From positions 1,019,001 through 1,083,000 of the forward strand of contig NZ_JAJSLX010000002.1 of the NCBI RefSeq assembly GCF_021290925.1: DNA of 64,000 nt. Reading direction: 5' to 3'. The notes below the pieces were generated by a model that made no database searches, was not told the origin of the DNA, and worked only from the letters and a program-made list of their open reading frames with translations. How positions within the stretch are numbered: position 1 is the stretch's first letter; each line of letters begins with the position of its first letter. Positions 8,919 through 18,414 of the stretch are shown in pieces. Made by a program: the position numbers and the translations under genes. Source of the DNA: Sessilibacter corallicola (GTDB taxonomy: Bacteria; Pseudomonadota; Gammaproteobacteria; Pseudomonadales; Cellvibrionaceae).

Positions 8919-9614
8919 ATGAATATTGAAAAAAATGAACTGAATGATTTTTCTTTGGTATTGGCTTCAAGTGTTCACGATATGAAAAATTCTTTGGGAA
9001 TGTTGTTGGCATCGCTTGAGGATGTGATGGCCAAGGTCAATAGTATTAATCCTGAATGCAAAAATGATTTTTCAATTTTGCAGTACGAAGCGGCAAGAAT
9101 AAACTCCGAATTAGTGCGGTTGCTGTCTGTTTATCGTTTTCAAAATGATCGAATGCCAATCAATGTTGACGAGCATCATGTGATTGACCTTATCGAAGAT
9201 CAAATTGCTAAAAATCAACCCTTGCTGACCAGTAGAAATATTTCAATAGACATAGATTGCGACGACTCTCTAACGGCTTTCTTTGATTTTGAATTGTTAG
9301 GTGGTGTGATTAATGACGCACTTGTTAATAGTTCGCGATATTCTCGAGAACGCATTTTAATTGTTGTTCGAGCAGTAGATGAGTTTACCGAGATAGCGAT
9401 ACACGACGATGGTGATGGTTTTCCCGTTGATATGCTGGGTTTGGTTGATGATAAAACGGGGGTTAATGTTGAATTTTCTGAACGTACTCATTTAGGATTG
9501 TATTTGGCAATGCGAATAGCGCGTTTGCATAAATCTAGTGAGGTTTGCGGTCAGGTTTTCATAAATAATAACAGTTTATTAGGTGGTGGTAGTTTCGTGC
9601 TAAGCATTCCGTAA
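8919..9614 (+). CDS. Small soluble histidine kinase
   Basis: This 231-residue protein has a short dimerisation-like helix with a candidate phosphoacceptor His in SSVHDMKNSLGMLLASLE (near residue 20). A HATPase domain follows (about 120-230), with NDALVNSSRYS as the N box, HDDGDGFPVDM as the G1 box and THLGLYLAMRIARLH as the G2 box. There are no membrane or sensor segments, so input must come from a partner. The ATG at 8919, with AAGAGA upstream, was preferred over the overlapping GTG at 8916. It forms a two-gene unit with the receiver-TPR gene. Confidence 0.72.
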   Translation: MNIEKNELNDFSLVLASSVHDMKNSLGMLLASLEDVMAKVNSINPECKNDFSILQYEAARINSELVRLLSVYRFQNDRMPINVDEHHVIDLIEDQIAKNQPLLTSRNISIDIDCDDSLTAFFDFELLGGVINDALVNSSRYSRERILIVVRAVDEFTEIAIHDDGDGFPVDMLGLVDDKTGVNVEFSERTHLGLYLAMRIARLHKSSEVCGQVFINNNSLLGGGSFVLSIP

Positions 9615-9786
9615 ACCAGCGTGGTTAATTCTTTGTTGTGTGTTTTATTGCCTCTTTTGTATTTGGCGCCCATCATCTGTTTGTAAGTATTCTCGCCTGA
9701 TAATTTCAGAAAAAACCTCTGTTGAAAAAATAAAATTCGAATCATGATTTTCCCCTCTATATTTAATCTTTTTGAGGTAATAAATT

Positions 9787-10101
9787 ATGCGAGTAAATTA
9801 TTCAGCTATTGCAATTTTAATCGTGGCTCTTTTTTCTGGTTTCTCTGTCAGTGCGCAAACAAGTCCCGACGGATTGTCGTCCGAACAATCAGTGCAGCAA
9901 CAAACAACGGTTAACATCAATACGGCAACAGCTGAAGAGTTGTCAGAAGCGCTTATCGGTGTTGGTCCGGTTAAAGCCACAGCGATTGTTGCTTGGCGAG
10001 ATGAAAATGGTCCGTTTCAACACGTGGATGAATTGGTAGAAGTGAAAGGTATTGGCGAAAAAACGGTTGAAAAGAATTCGGGCAAATTATCTATTGACTA
10101 A
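9787..10101 (+). CDS. ComEA-like helix-hairpin-helix protein
   Basis: This 104-residue protein has an N-terminal signal peptide (hydrophobic about 6-22, then SVSAQ). A tandem helix-hairpin-helix DNA-binding domain follows (about 40-104), starting VNINTATAEELSEALIGVG and including IGEKTVEKN. ComEA-type proteins bind DNA in the periplasm during natural transformation, and small relatives of unknown role are common in gammaproteobacteria. The gene stands alone with an AGGT-like ribosome binding site before the ATG. Periplasmic DNA binding is likely; competence itself is not shown. Confidence 0.82.
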   Translation: MRVNYSAIAILIVALFSGFSVSAQTSPDGLSSEQSVQQQTTVNINTATAEELSEALIGVGPVKATAIVAWRDENGPFQHVDELVEVKGIGEKTVEKNSGKLSID

Positions 10102-10650
10102 AGTTAGAGATTAATTAATAACACGGTCTGCTGGAGATAATTAATATTGTGTAGTACTGGCAGGCTTGTGTATTACGAGGTTTTTAGATCACTGATTGTG
10201 GACCTTTATTTCTGGAGTTTTGCGTTCGGATCTTTGTTTTAATTGGGTCTGTTCGTTATACCTTATTTGAATATCTGTTTCTTGGGGCTTATTAACTGTT
10301 CCTGTGTTAGAAAATATATGCTTCGAAATATGGAATTAACTATTTTTTTGGGATTTCTAATTTTTATCAAATTTATTTGATGATAGAAATTCATATTTTT
10401 ATGATCGATTTCGTGCGCTATTACGATTCGAGATGGAATTATCCTCAAATTTCCTAAATAACACACAAAGTTAAAGGCTAATTAGCTGAATTTTAATGTT
10501 ATTTCTAATACCTGTATATTCGGTAGATCCCTTTCTTTTTCTTTACTTTATTCATAAATCCGTTTAAAAACCATCCAAGGCTTTTACTTTGATATATTTT
10601 TCTGTAAATTGGCCCACCCAATTTTTACAGTCCTGTGACATGATACTTTT
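10102..10650. other. Gene-free AT-rich stretch
   Basis: I see no convincing gene, RNA or mobile element in this 549-bp gap. A 67-codon minus-strand frame lies near 10263-10466, but its composition looks like untranslated AT-rich DNA. The end of the stretch should contain the pyrF promoter; TTGATA at 10589-10594 is the best -35 candidate, without a well-spaced -10. Confidence 0.5.
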
Positions 10651-11409
10651 ATGGATAACTCAGCTCCTCACACTAAAAACGGTAATGTGACCAGCGGCTC
10701 AGATCCCAAAATCTCAGATCCCAAAATCATAGTTGCTCTTGATTTTGATAATTCAAATAAAGCATTAGCTCTCGCTAAAAAACTCGATCCTTCTCGTTGC
10801 CGAGTAAAAGTCGGAAAAGAGCTTTTTACCGCGGCAGGCCCCGATGTGGTGCGTGCTTTGTGTGACCTCCAATTTGATGTCTTTCTCGATTTAAAATTTC
10901 ATGACATTCCAAATACCTGTGCTAAAGCGGTGAAAACCGCTGCTGATCTCGGTGTTTGGATGGTGAATGTTCATGCCAGTGGTGGCGTGCGCATGATGTC
11001 TGCGGCAAAAGAGGCTTTGGAGCAAAGTAACAATCCTAGAAAGCCGTTGCTCATCGGAGTCACTGTTCTTACAAGTATGGAAGATCAAGACTTGCACCAA
11101 ATTGGTGTGAATAAAACACCTGCCGAGCAAGTGTTGGCGTTGGCAGATTTGGTCAATCAATCTGGACTCGATGGTGTTGTGTGTTCTGCCGAAGAAAGTA
11201 CGATGCTGCGAGGTCGGTTTGGAGAGCAATTTTGTTTGGTGACTCCAGGAATTCGACCGGCTGATTCTTCGTCGGATGATCAGCGTCGTATTGTGACGCC
11301 GAAGCAGGCGTTGGCGCAGGGCAGCTCTTATTTGGTCATTGGTAGACCAATCACTCAAGCGGAAGATCCTGCCTTAGCGTGTCAAAAGATTTTTGAATCT
11401 ATTTGTTAG
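10651..11409 (+). CDS. pyrF: Orotidine 5'-phosphate decarboxylase
   Basis: PyrF converts OMP to UMP, the last step of de novo pyrimidine synthesis. The 252-residue sequence contains the catalytic DxKxxD cluster ([10 protein letters not shown], near residues 89-98), IIVALDFDN at the start of the TIM barrel, and the phosphate-binding end PGIRP and VIGRPIT. The first 25 residues are extra compared with the compact family and include a tandem SDPKI duplication. The gene is followed 20 bp later by cmk. Confidence 0.95.
   Translation: MDNSAPHTKNGNVTSGSDPKISDPKIIVALDFDNSNKALALAKKLDPSRCRVKVGKELFTAAGPDVVRALCDLQFDVFLDLKFHDIPNTCAKAVKTAADLGVWMVNVHASGGVRMMSAAKEALEQSNNPRKPLLIGVTVLTSMEDQDLHQIGVNKTPAEQVLALADLVNQSGLDGVVCSAEESTMLRGRFGEQFCLVTPGIRPADSSSDDQRRIVTPKQALAQGSSYLVIGRPITQAEDPALACQKIFESIC
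10698..10727 (+). repeat. 15-bp tandem duplication in pyrF N-terminus
   Basis: CTCAGATCCCAAAAT occurs twice head to tail (10698-10712 and 10713-10727). It encodes [10 protein letters not shown] before the conserved barrel and keeps the frame. It looks like recent replication slippage in a non-conserved tail. Confidence 0.9.
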
Positions 11410-11429
11410 TTGTAACTTAAGGAGTTCGG

Positions 11430-12104
11430 GTGACTTATCCTGTAATTACAATTGATGGTCCGAGTGGGGCCGGTAAAGGGACATTAAGCCTTCTTTTGGC
11501 CAAGCAATACGGTTTTCATTTGCTCGATAGCGGAGCCATATACCGCCTCGGTGCGCTGGCGGCGAAGCTGCTCGATGTCAATATTGAAGATGAAAGTGCT
11601 GTGGCTAATATCTGTCAGTATTTGGATGTTGAATTTGAACCGACGGAGTCGGGTGTGGCGGTTATTCTTAATGGCCAAGATGTCAGTCAATCATTGAGAA
11701 CCGAAGAGATTGGTATGATGGCTTCAACCATCGCTGCATACCCTTCTGTTCGTGAAACACTGGTGGAACGCCAAAGAAGCTTTGCGCGCAACCCCGGCCT
11801 TATTGCCGATGGCCGGGACATGGGTACCACAATCTTCCCAAATGCTAATGCCAAAATTTTTCTCACCGCTGGCGCCGAAGATCGAGCTAAGCGCCGTTAC
11901 AATCAGTTGATGGAGGCCGGATGTGAGGCGGATTATTCGCAAATTTTGGCTGATATTGAACAGCGTGATTTGAATGACGCCGGCAGGGCTGTTTCGCCCT
12001 TAGCGCCTGCTGATGACGCGTTACTCATTGACAGTAGCACTATGGGTATTGATGAGGTTTGTCAGACAGTAGTTTCCCATTTGCAGAGCTTAAAAATTAT
12101 TTAA
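11430..12104 (+). CDS. cmk: Cytidylate kinase
   Basis: CMP kinase phosphorylates CMP and dCMP with ATP. The 224-residue protein has the P-loop GPSGAGKGTLS (about 10-20), the CMP-binding DSGAIYR (about 32-38) and DGRDMGTTIFPNA (about 127-139), and the family C-terminal region with RDLNDAGRAVSPL. The start is a GTG at 11430 with AAGGAG at 11419-11424. In many relatives cmk directly precedes rpsA; here lapB and two tRNA genes lie between. Confidence 0.95.
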   Translation: MTYPVITIDGPSGAGKGTLSLLLAKQYGFHLLDSGAIYRLGALAAKLLDVNIEDESAVANICQYLDVEFEPTESGVAVILNGQDVSQSLRTEEIGMMASTIAAYPSVRETLVERQRSFARNPGLIADGRDMGTTIFPNANAKIFLTAGAEDRAKRRYNQLMEAGCEADYSQILADIEQRDLNDAGRAVSPLAPADDALLIDSSTMGIDEVCQTVVSHLQSLKII

Positions 12105-12217
12105 TCTGTTTGCTCTACCGGTTTGCGTTAATGCTAAAACGGGTGTGATCGTCTGAGTTTTATTTTTGCTGCATTGAGTTAATAACTTTAATCTCTAGAG
12201 AGTCGATAAGTGAAAGC

Positions 12218-13423
12218 ATGATGGAAAATGGAATTATCTATATATTGTTGCTTATCGCTCTGGCTATTGGTTTTTTCCTCGGAAAATACGGTTTCCCGCT
12301 TTCATCCCAGTCTGTAAAAAAGCTCCACGGAAAGGCTGCTTCCCAATATCTGCAGGGCTTAAATTTTCTTCTTACCGATAAACCTGACGCTGCTGTCGAT
12401 ACGTTGACGGAGCTACTTGATGTCAATGAATCAACTTTTGAGATTCATTTATCGCTCGGTTCTTTACTTCGCCAGCGGGGCGAAGTGGGGCACGCCATAA
12501 AATTCCATCAGAATTTGATAGAAAATACGTCACTTTCTCAGGTTCAACGCAATCGAATGCGCGTTGAGTTGGGGTTGGATTTCCAAAAGGCGGGTGTTTT
12601 GGATCAGGCCGAGAGAATATTCCTACAGCTGCGTGAAAGTGATGATGCTCACATCAGAATTGTTAGTTTGACCCATTTGGTCGAAATTTATCGTGACGAG
12701 CGTGATTGGCCCGAAGCTATTGATGCGGTAAATAAGCTGCTGTCTGATTTACCGGATTATGAGAAGGATTTGTGGCGCCAGCGCCAGGCGCATTTTTATT
12801 GTGAGTTGGCGCTCGGGGCAAAAAATCTGGAAAATTTAGATCGAGCAGAGCTGTTTTTGAGAAAAGCTGTATCCTGTGATCCCAATTGTGCACGCGCCAG
12901 CATTGAGTGGGCCAGAGTGGCTAAGGATCGAGAAGACTTTGAGGTTGCTATCGATCATTTTAAGCGTGTGCCTGGACAAGACCCCGACTATATTCCAGAA
13001 GTCTTGCCGGAGATGTTGGAGTGTTATCGCTCCTTGAATCATGTCCCAGATATGATCAAGTATTTAAAGAGTCTTCAAGATCAACACCCTAGTAGTTCGT
13101 TGCTTATCTCGTTGGCAGATTTGGTTAAAAACTATGAAAGTGAGAGTGCAGCGGTTGAGCTGTTAGATCAAAAGTTAAAAATTCGACCGTCTCTGAGGGT
13201 GATTGGCAAATTCTTGGATTTTCAATCAAGTAAGAAAGATCGTGATCTTGAGAATCAAAAGAGCCAGGTATTGGTTAGAGATCTATTGGAGTTGCTTGTG
13301 ACTCATAAGTCTTATTATCAATGTGGGCAGTGTGGCTTTTCAGGCAATCATTTGCATTGGCTTTGTCCGAGCTGTAAAAGTTGGGGAACAACTAAGGCTG
13401 TTAGAGGCTTAGATGGCGAGTAA
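12218..13423 (+). CDS. lapB: LPS assembly protein LapB (YciM)
   Basis: LapB is an inner-membrane TPR protein that links LPS synthesis to FtsH-mediated control of LpxC in E. coli. The 401-residue protein has an N-terminal membrane helix (about 5-22), a TPR region (about 40-350) and a C-terminal rubredoxin-like metal site with two CxxC pairs (CGQCG and CPSC, about 369-388). The start at 12218 gives MM; the next codon is also ATG. lapA, the usual partner upstream, is not present here. The nearby polysaccharide locus fits an envelope context. Confidence 0.9.
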   Translation: MMENGIIYILLLIALAIGFFLGKYGFPLSSQSVKKLHGKAASQYLQGLNFLLTDKPDAAVDTLTELLDVNESTFEIHLSLGSLLRQRGEVGHAIKFHQNLIENTSLSQVQRNRMRVELGLDFQKAGVLDQAERIFLQLRESDDAHIRIVSLTHLVEIYRDERDWPEAIDAVNKLLSDLPDYEKDLWRQRQAHFYCELALGAKNLENLDRAELFLRKAVSCDPNCARASIEWARVAKDREDFEVAIDHFKRVPGQDPDYIPEVLPEMLECYRSLNHVPDMIKYLKSLQDQHPSSSLLISLADLVKNYESESAAVELLDQKLKIRPSLRVIGKFLDFQSSKKDRDLENQKSQVLVRDLLELLVTHKSYYQCGQCGFSGNHLHWLCPSCKSWGTTKAVRGLDGE

Positions 13424-13499
13424 AAAAAGTGTAATCTGTTCGTCTTTTGATCGGAAATAACTATAAAAAACAATTACTTAAATTATTTATTGGTTTTTG

Positions 13500-13528
13500 T
13501 TGACAGCCCTCATGGTGCTCTATAAGAT
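13500..13528 (+). promoter_or_regulatory. Promoter of tRNA-Asn genes
   Basis: TTGACA at 13500-13505 and TAAGAT at 13523-13528 are separated by exactly 17 bp, and the tRNA begins 42 bp further on. The G+C-rich GCGCGCC-like sequence just after the -10 is typical of stringently controlled tRNA promoters. Confidence 0.75.
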
Positions 13529-13569
13529 ACGCGCCATTCCTAAGAGGCGTATTGCTTCGCAAGAATTGA

Positions 13570-13644
13570 TCCGGCATAGCTCAGCGGTAGAGCAGTAGAC
13601 TGTTAATCTATTGGTCCCTGGTTCGATCCCAGGTGCCGGAGCCA
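13570..13644 (+). tRNA. tRNA-Asn (GTT), copy 1
   Basis: A complete 75-nt cloverleaf with encoded CCA. The acceptor stem is TCCGGCA with TGCCGGA, the anticodon loop is CTGTTAA with anticodon GTT, and the T loop is TTCGATC. It is identical in sequence to the copy 66 bp downstream. Confidence 0.97.
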
Positions 13645-13710
13645 TATATAAAAGTCAAGATTAAGTCTTGGCTTTTTTTATTTCAAATCGCACTTGATGC
13701 GATCATCAAA

Positions 13711-13785
13711 TCCGGCATAGCTCAGCGGTAGAGCAGTAGACTGTTAATCTATTGGTCCCTGGTTCGATCCCAGGTGCCGGAGCCA
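13711..13785 (+). tRNA. tRNA-Asn (GTT), copy 2
   Basis: This is identical over all 75 nt to the copy at 13570, with encoded CCA and anticodon GTT. It is probably co-transcribed from the promoter at 13500. The spacer contains AAAGTCAAGATTAAGTCTTGGCTTTTTT, a terminator-like hairpin near 13652-13680, which may reduce read-through. Confidence 0.97.
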
Positions 13786-14206
13786 TTCAAAATCCTTTAA
13801 ATCTAATCGTTACTCATAGTATTGCTATTTCGGTTTTCAGGTTTGCCTCTCTTTCTTTCTTTATTGAATTCGTTCTCTTGATTGGAAATTCACAGAAGCG
13901 TTTCGCAATTGCTATAAATGCTCATTTCTGGTAGAATTCGGCGCTATTTTTTAGACGCCCATAATATAAATGTGGTTAAGCGTTATTTGATTGCTGGATT
14001 TTTAGATCCAATGAATCTATTAAAATAACTGCTTTCGCCTTTGTATTGCATGAAGCGAGATATTCGAGAAGGCTTTGTAGAATTCCAGTAAAAAATACCA
14101 AGCTTTTATTTAAAAACAAACCCACGTAACTGGATATGTGGATTGCGCAGTCTAGCCCCGACGCATAATCGTTTGGCTGGATGAGCCTTTATTTATAGGT
14201 AACGTA
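13786..14206. promoter_or_regulatory. Leader region of rpsA
   Basis: The 421-bp gap has no credible gene and should hold the rpsA promoter and its 5' untranslated region. In E. coli the rpsA leader folds into hairpins that S1 itself recognises. Here a short hairpin CCCAC...GTGGG-like pair is visible near 14121-14142, but no full S1-leader structure could be confirmed by eye. The region before the ATG is GTAACGTA and has only a weak Shine-Dalgarno, which is usual for rpsA. Confidence 0.4.
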
Positions 14207-15886
14207 ATGAGCGAAAGCTTTGCAGAACTGTTTGAAGAAAGTTTAAAAAATGTCGACATGGTGCCAGGTTCTATCGTAACTGGTGTTGTTATTGATGTTG
14301 ATAAAGATTGGGTTACTGTGCACGCAGGCCTTAAATCTGAAGGTGTTATCCCATCTTCTCAGTTTTTGGATGAGAATGGCGAATTAACACTGAACGTTGG
14401 CGACGAAGTTCAAGTTGCTCTAGAAACTGTAGAAGATGGTTTCGGTGAGACTCGCCTTTCTCGTGAAAAAGCGAAACGTGCTGAGTCTTGGAAAGTTCTT
14501 GAAGCTGCTCACGCTGCTGAAGAAGTTGTTAAAGGTGTTATCAACGGTAAAGTTAAAGGTGGCTTCACTGTTGATGTATCCGGTATTCGTGCATTCTTAC
14601 CAGGTTCTTTGGTTGATGTTCGCCCAGTTCGTGAAACTGCGCACCTCGAAGGCAAAGACCTTGAATTCAAAGTTATCAAACTAGATCAAAAGCGTAACAA
14701 CGTTGTTGTTTCACGTCGTGCTGTTCTAGAACAAGCAAACTCTGCAGAGCGTCAAGAGCTTCTAGCTAACCTACAAGAAGGTGCTGCGGTTAAAGGTGTG
14801 GTTAAAAACCTTACCGACTACGGTGCATTCGTTGACCTTGGTGGTGTTGATGGTCTTCTTCACATCACCGATATGGCTTGGAAGCGCATCAAGCATCCTA
14901 GCGAAATCGTTAATGTTGGCGATGAAATCGAAGTTAAAGTTCTTAAGTTTGACCGCGATCGCAATCGTGTATCACTTGGTCTTAAGCAACTTGGCGAAGA
15001 TCCATGGATTTCAATCACTCAGCGTTACCCAGAAGGTGCGCGTGTTAAAGCGACTGTTACCAATCTTACCGATTACGGTTGTTTTGCTGAGCTTGAAGAA
15101 GGTGTTGAAGGTTTGGTTCACGTTTCCGAAATGGATTGGACCAACAAAAACATTCACCCATCAAAAGTTGTTCAGTTAGGTGATGAAGTTGAAGTAATGG
15201 TTCTTGATATCGACGAAGAGCGTCGTCGTATTTCTCTTGGTATCAAGCACTGTCAAGAAAACCCATGGGATGCATTTGGTCGTCAGTTTGCTAAAGGCGA
15301 TAAGATCTCTGGCAAAATCAAATCTATCACTGACTTCGGTATCTTCATTGGTCTTGAAGGCGGTATCGACGGTTTGGTACACCTTTCTGATATCTCTTGG
15401 AACGAAGCGGGTGAAGAAGCGGTTCGCGCGTACAAGAAAGGCGATGAGCTTGAGACCGTTATCTTGGCAATCGACCCAGAGCGTGAGCGTATCTCTCTAG
15501 GTATCAAGCAGCTAGAAACTGATCCGTTCAGCAGCTTCGTTACTGAGAACGACAAGGGTGCAATCGTAACTGGTACTGTTAAAGAAGTAGACGCGAAAGG
15601 TGCGGTTATTACTTTGGCAGACGATGTTGAAGCAACTTTGAAAGCGTCTGAAATCAGCCGCGAGAAAGTTGAAGATGCACGTAATGTCTTGTCTGAAGGC
15701 GAGTCTGTTGAAGCTAAGATTGTTAGCGTTGATCGTAAGAATCGTGCAATCAACTTGTCGATCAAAGCGAAAGATCAAGACGAAGAGAAGGCTGCTATCA
15801 AAGAGCACTCTAACAAGTCTGCTGAATCTGCAGCTCCTGCGACTCTTGGTGACCTTATTAAGGCTCAAATGGAAAATCAAGACTAA
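14207..15886 (+). CDS. rpsA: 30S ribosomal protein S1
   Basis: S1 is the large RNA-binding protein that helps mRNAs dock on the 30S subunit. The 559-residue protein has six S1/OB-fold repeats; examples are [36 protein letters not shown] and [19 protein letters not shown] in repeats 3-5. The length matches the usual 557-560. Codon use is strongly biased, as expected for a highly expressed gene. It is followed by a strong terminator and ihfB, the usual neighbour in gammaproteobacteria. Confidence 0.98.
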   Translation: MSESFAELFEESLKNVDMVPGSIVTGVVIDVDKDWVTVHAGLKSEGVIPSSQFLDENGELTLNVGDEVQVALETVEDGFGETRLSREKAKRAESWKVLEAAHAAEEVVKGVINGKVKGGFTVDVSGIRAFLPGSLVDVRPVRETAHLEGKDLEFKVIKLDQKRNNVVVSRRAVLEQANSAERQELLANLQEGAAVKGVVKNLTDYGAFVDLGGVDGLLHITDMAWKRIKHPSEIVNVGDEIEVKVLKFDRDRNRVSLGLKQLGEDPWISITQRYPEGARVKATVTNLTDYGCFAELEEGVEGLVHVSEMDWTNKNIHPSKVVQLGDEVEVMVLDIDEERRRISLGIKHCQENPWDAFGRQFAKGDKISGKIKSITDFGIFIGLEGGIDGLVHLSDISWNEAGEEAVRAYKKGDELETVILAIDPERERISLGIKQLETDPFSSFVTENDKGAIVTGTVKEVDAKGAVITLADDVEATLKASEISREKVEDARNVLSEGESVEAKIVSVDRKNRAINLSIKAKDQDEEKAAIKEHSNKSAESAAPATLGDLIKAQMENQD

Positions 15887-15905
15887 TGTAGACTTGATCT
15901 TTTCG

Positions 15906-15933
15906 AAAAAAGCGGCTTATAGCCGCTTTTTTT
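15906..15933 (+). terminator. Intrinsic terminator of rpsA
   Basis: AAAAAGCGGCT (15907-15917), a short TAT loop and AGCCGCTTTTTTT (15921-15933) form a GC-rich stem with a run of seven T residues. It begins 20 bp after the rpsA stop. Confidence 0.92.
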
Positions 15934-16126
15934 GTGTCTGTAAGAAGTATTTATATTTAATTTCGTTCTAATTCGAAGCGTTTTGCAAAGATTTTTAGTT
16001 TTGTCGAGTATCTTTCTTGCAGTAGCTCATTTAATGATATATAAATCAGGTACTTAGCGAATTTAGGTTGGTCATTGGTTGTTTTGTAACCCGAATTGAT
16101 TCGTGTTCACTCCTGGGGGCTGAGGT

Positions 16127-16411
16127 ATGACTAAATCTGAGTTAATCGAGCGGATTGCAGAAAGACAGGATCAACTGTCTTCTAAAGATGTTGAATTGGC
16201 AGTTAAGCTGATTTTAGAGTACATGTCTAAAATTCTTTCATCTGGTGATCGAATAGAAGTGAGAGGGTTTGGAAGTTTTTCGCTTCACTATCGCGAGCCA
16301 AGGTTGGGGCGAAACCCTAAAACCGGTGAGGCTGTGCAGTTGGAAGGCAAGTATGTTCCTCACTTTAAGCCAGGTAAAGAGATGAGAGACAGGGTTAACG
16401 AGAGTATTTAA
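16127..16411 (+). CDS. ihfB: Integration host factor subunit beta
   Basis: The 94-residue protein is the beta subunit of the DNA-bending IHF heterodimer. It has the HU/IHF fold with the DNA-contacting arm [21 protein letters not shown] (near residues 47-67) and the intercalating-proline region [17 protein letters not shown] at the N-terminus is typical of IhfB. It follows rpsA, as in relatives, and its alpha partner is encoded at 44833. In Pseudomonas aeruginosa the O-antigen locus also begins beside ihfB, as here. Confidence 0.95.
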   Translation: MTKSELIERIAERQDQLSSKDVELAVKLILEYMSKILSSGDRIEVRGFGSFSLHYREPRLGRNPKTGEAVQLEGKYVPHFKPGKEMRDRVNESI

Positions 16412-16425
16412 CTCCGTTCCCCTGA

Positions 16426-18414
16426 TTAGTCGGTATTCTGTTTACCCGGGCGCAGGCGAGTCAGCTTGGCAGAATCTATTGAAACAATTTTCTCTTTCTG
16501 GTTTTCCAGTAAATCGTAATTAATGCCGTCGTAACTGTAGTGGGTTGGTGCATTTGCAATAAGCTCTCTCAGCTTAACTGCATTGAAGTCTTTGCAATGC
16601 TGAATCAGTTCCTCGATCAGTTTTTGTGTCTCAAGCCAGCTTAAGCTTGCTTCTGTCGCGCGCATTATCAGTGGATGTTCAGTTCCTCTTACATCATTGC
16701 TGACCAATAATTCTTCGTACAGTTTTTCTCCTGGCCTTAATCCGATCTGTCGTATTTCTATGTCGCCATCTGGGTTTGTGTTTGATTTAACACTCAGGCC
16801 TGACATTCTTACCATTCTCTCAGCGAGATCCCAGATTCGTATGGGTTCTCCCATATCCAGTACAAATACATCTCCACCCATAGACATGGCGCTGGCTTGG
16901 ATAACCAGCTGAGCAGCCTCAGGGATTGTCATAAAATATCGAGTTATATTTTTGTGGGTTACTGTGATGGGACCGCCGCCGGCTATCTGCTGTTTGAATA
17001 GCGGAACTACAGAGCCTGATGAGCCCAATACGTTACCGAAGCGAACCATTGAGAGCTTCGTTTTGCTCTCTTTTTTTGAAAGCCCTTGCAGAATTAATTC
17101 AGCAAGCCTTTTAGATGCCCCCATAATATTGGTGGGGCGCACGGCTTTGTCGGTAGAAATTAATACAAAGTTTTCTACAGAGTGCTCAATTGCGGCCTTC
17201 GCGCACTCCCAAGTACCTAGCGCATTATTTTTAACGCCTTCGACAATATTTTTTTCTACCATGGGCACATGTTTGTACGCTGCGGCATGGTAGATTGTTT
17301 GTATATTGAAATTACAAATAACGGATGATACGAGCGTGCGATCTAGAGTCGTGCCGAGCACAGAAAATAAATTTTCGTTGGGAAAGTGCTGTTTTAGTTC
17401 TGATTCGACTCTGTATAGGTTGAACTCATTTTGCTCAAACAAAATAAGTTTGCTGGGACTCTCTGACAGTATCTGTCGACACAGTTCAGAGCCAATTGAG
17501 CCGCCTGCCCCTGTGACCATAACAACTTTGTCGCGAACGCATTGGTCAAGCAAATCTTTTCGAGGGGGGATAGGGTCTCGCCCAAGGAGGTCTTCTATTT
17601 CTATATCCCTTATTTCTTGTCCGTGCGCTTGGCCGTACAGTAGGTCCTCAAGTGTAGGTACTGTTTGAATTTTGACTTCGAATTTTTCCAGCTTTTCAAC
17701 AATTGATGAGCGGTTTGATTTAGTGGTCTGCCCGAGAGCTAAAAGTATTGTTTTAACGTTGTAGAGTTTTATTAAATTGGCGACTGAATCACTTGAGTGG
17801 ACCGCGACCCCTCTAACTGTTGTATTGGTTAGCTTTTTGTCGTCGTCAATAAAGGCGATAACCTCGTACTTTCTAGCTTGCATCAAGCTGCTAGCTATTT
17901 GATAGCCTGTATGGCCTGCGCCATAAATCAGAATAGACTCGCGGTCGTCTGACTTCATGAGTCGGCGGTTGGTCAAGAAAAGATGTACCAGGGTTCTTAT
18001 GAACATCCTCGGAAAACCCAAGGCCACAAGTGTAAAACATCCATAAATGAATGGTGTCGATCTCGGTAGCTCGATGGCGCCTCTATTTGGTATGTCTATC
18101 GTCAGCTGGAAAAAATACGCAGTAGTAACAAGCGTTAGCGCTGATATGAACGTACAGACAACAACAGTGATTACTGCTTGATGTGCCATGAATCGCAGTA
18201 TTGCTCTGTAAAGTCCAAGCTTTATAAAAGATACCAGTGTCACAGCGGTTGTTATCACTACAACGGTAAGTAACTTGGGTTGAATCAGAGAAAACGATTC
18301 TCCTACCCGGAAATAAATGGCGAGATAAATTGCCAGAGGAATGACAAGGGCGTCATAACTTACCGATACCAAGCGCTTTATGGGTCTTGATGAAGATAAT
18401 AGTCTTAAGAGCAA
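16426..18414 (-). CDS. wbpM: WbpM-like UDP-GlcNAc 4,6-dehydratase
   Basis: This 662-residue membrane enzyme of the CapD/FlaA1/WbpM family converts UDP-GlcNAc to UDP-4-keto-6-deoxy sugars for QuiNAc/FucNAc-type residues. Four N-terminal membrane helices (about 15-130) are followed by a first Rossmann region (ILIYGAGHTGYQIA, about 155-170) and the catalytic SDR domain (VMVTGAGGSIGSELC, about 297-311). The SDKAVRPTNIMGASKR stretch carries the SMK triad, Met replacing the usual Tyr, known for large WbpM proteins. The start appears to be TTG at 18414, chosen by family length. It is the left border of the polysaccharide locus and is convergent with ihfB. Confidence 0.88.
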   Translation of the reverse strand: MLLRLLSSSRPIKRLVSVSYDALVIPLAIYLAIYFRVGESFSLIQPKLLTVVVITTAVTLVSFIKLGLYRAILRFMAHQAVITVVVCTFISALTLVTTAYFFQLTIDIPNRGAIELPRSTPFIYGCFTLVALGFPRMFIRTLVHLFLTNRRLMKSDDRESILIYGAGHTGYQIASSLMQARKYEVIAFIDDDKKLTNTTVRGVAVHSSDSVANLIKLYNVKTILLALGQTTKSNRSSIVEKLEKFEVKIQTVPTLEDLLYGQAHGQEIRDIEIEDLLGRDPIPPRKDLLDQCVRDKVVMVTGAGGSIGSELCRQILSESPSKLILFEQNEFNLYRVESELKQHFPNENLFSVLGTTLDRTLVSSVICNFNIQTIYHAAAYKHVPMVEKNIVEGVKNNALGTWECAKAAIEHSVENFVLISTDKAVRPTNIMGASKRLAELILQGLSKKESKTKLSMVRFGNVLGSSGSVVPLFKQQIAGGGPITVTHKNITRYFMTIPEAAQLVIQASAMSMGGDVFVLDMGEPIRIWDLAERMVRMSGLSVKSNTNPDGDIEIRQIGLRPGEKLYEELLVSNDVRGTEHPLIMRATEASLSWLETQKLIEELIQHCKDFNAVKLRELIANAPTHYSYDGINYDLLENQKEKIVSIDSAKLTRLRPGKQNTD

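Noticed and set aside
10263-10466. 67-codon minus-strand frame in the ComEA-pyrF gap
   Set aside because: AT-rich, Ile/Lys-rich composition, no ribosome binding site and no resemblance to a known protein.
13752-13934. 60-codon frame starting inside tRNA-Asn copy 2
   Set aside because: It overlaps the tRNA and has no ribosome binding site.
15283-15765. 160-codon frame antisense to rpsA
   Set aside because: A shadow of strongly codon-biased rpsA; the Ser-rich sequence mirrors its codons.
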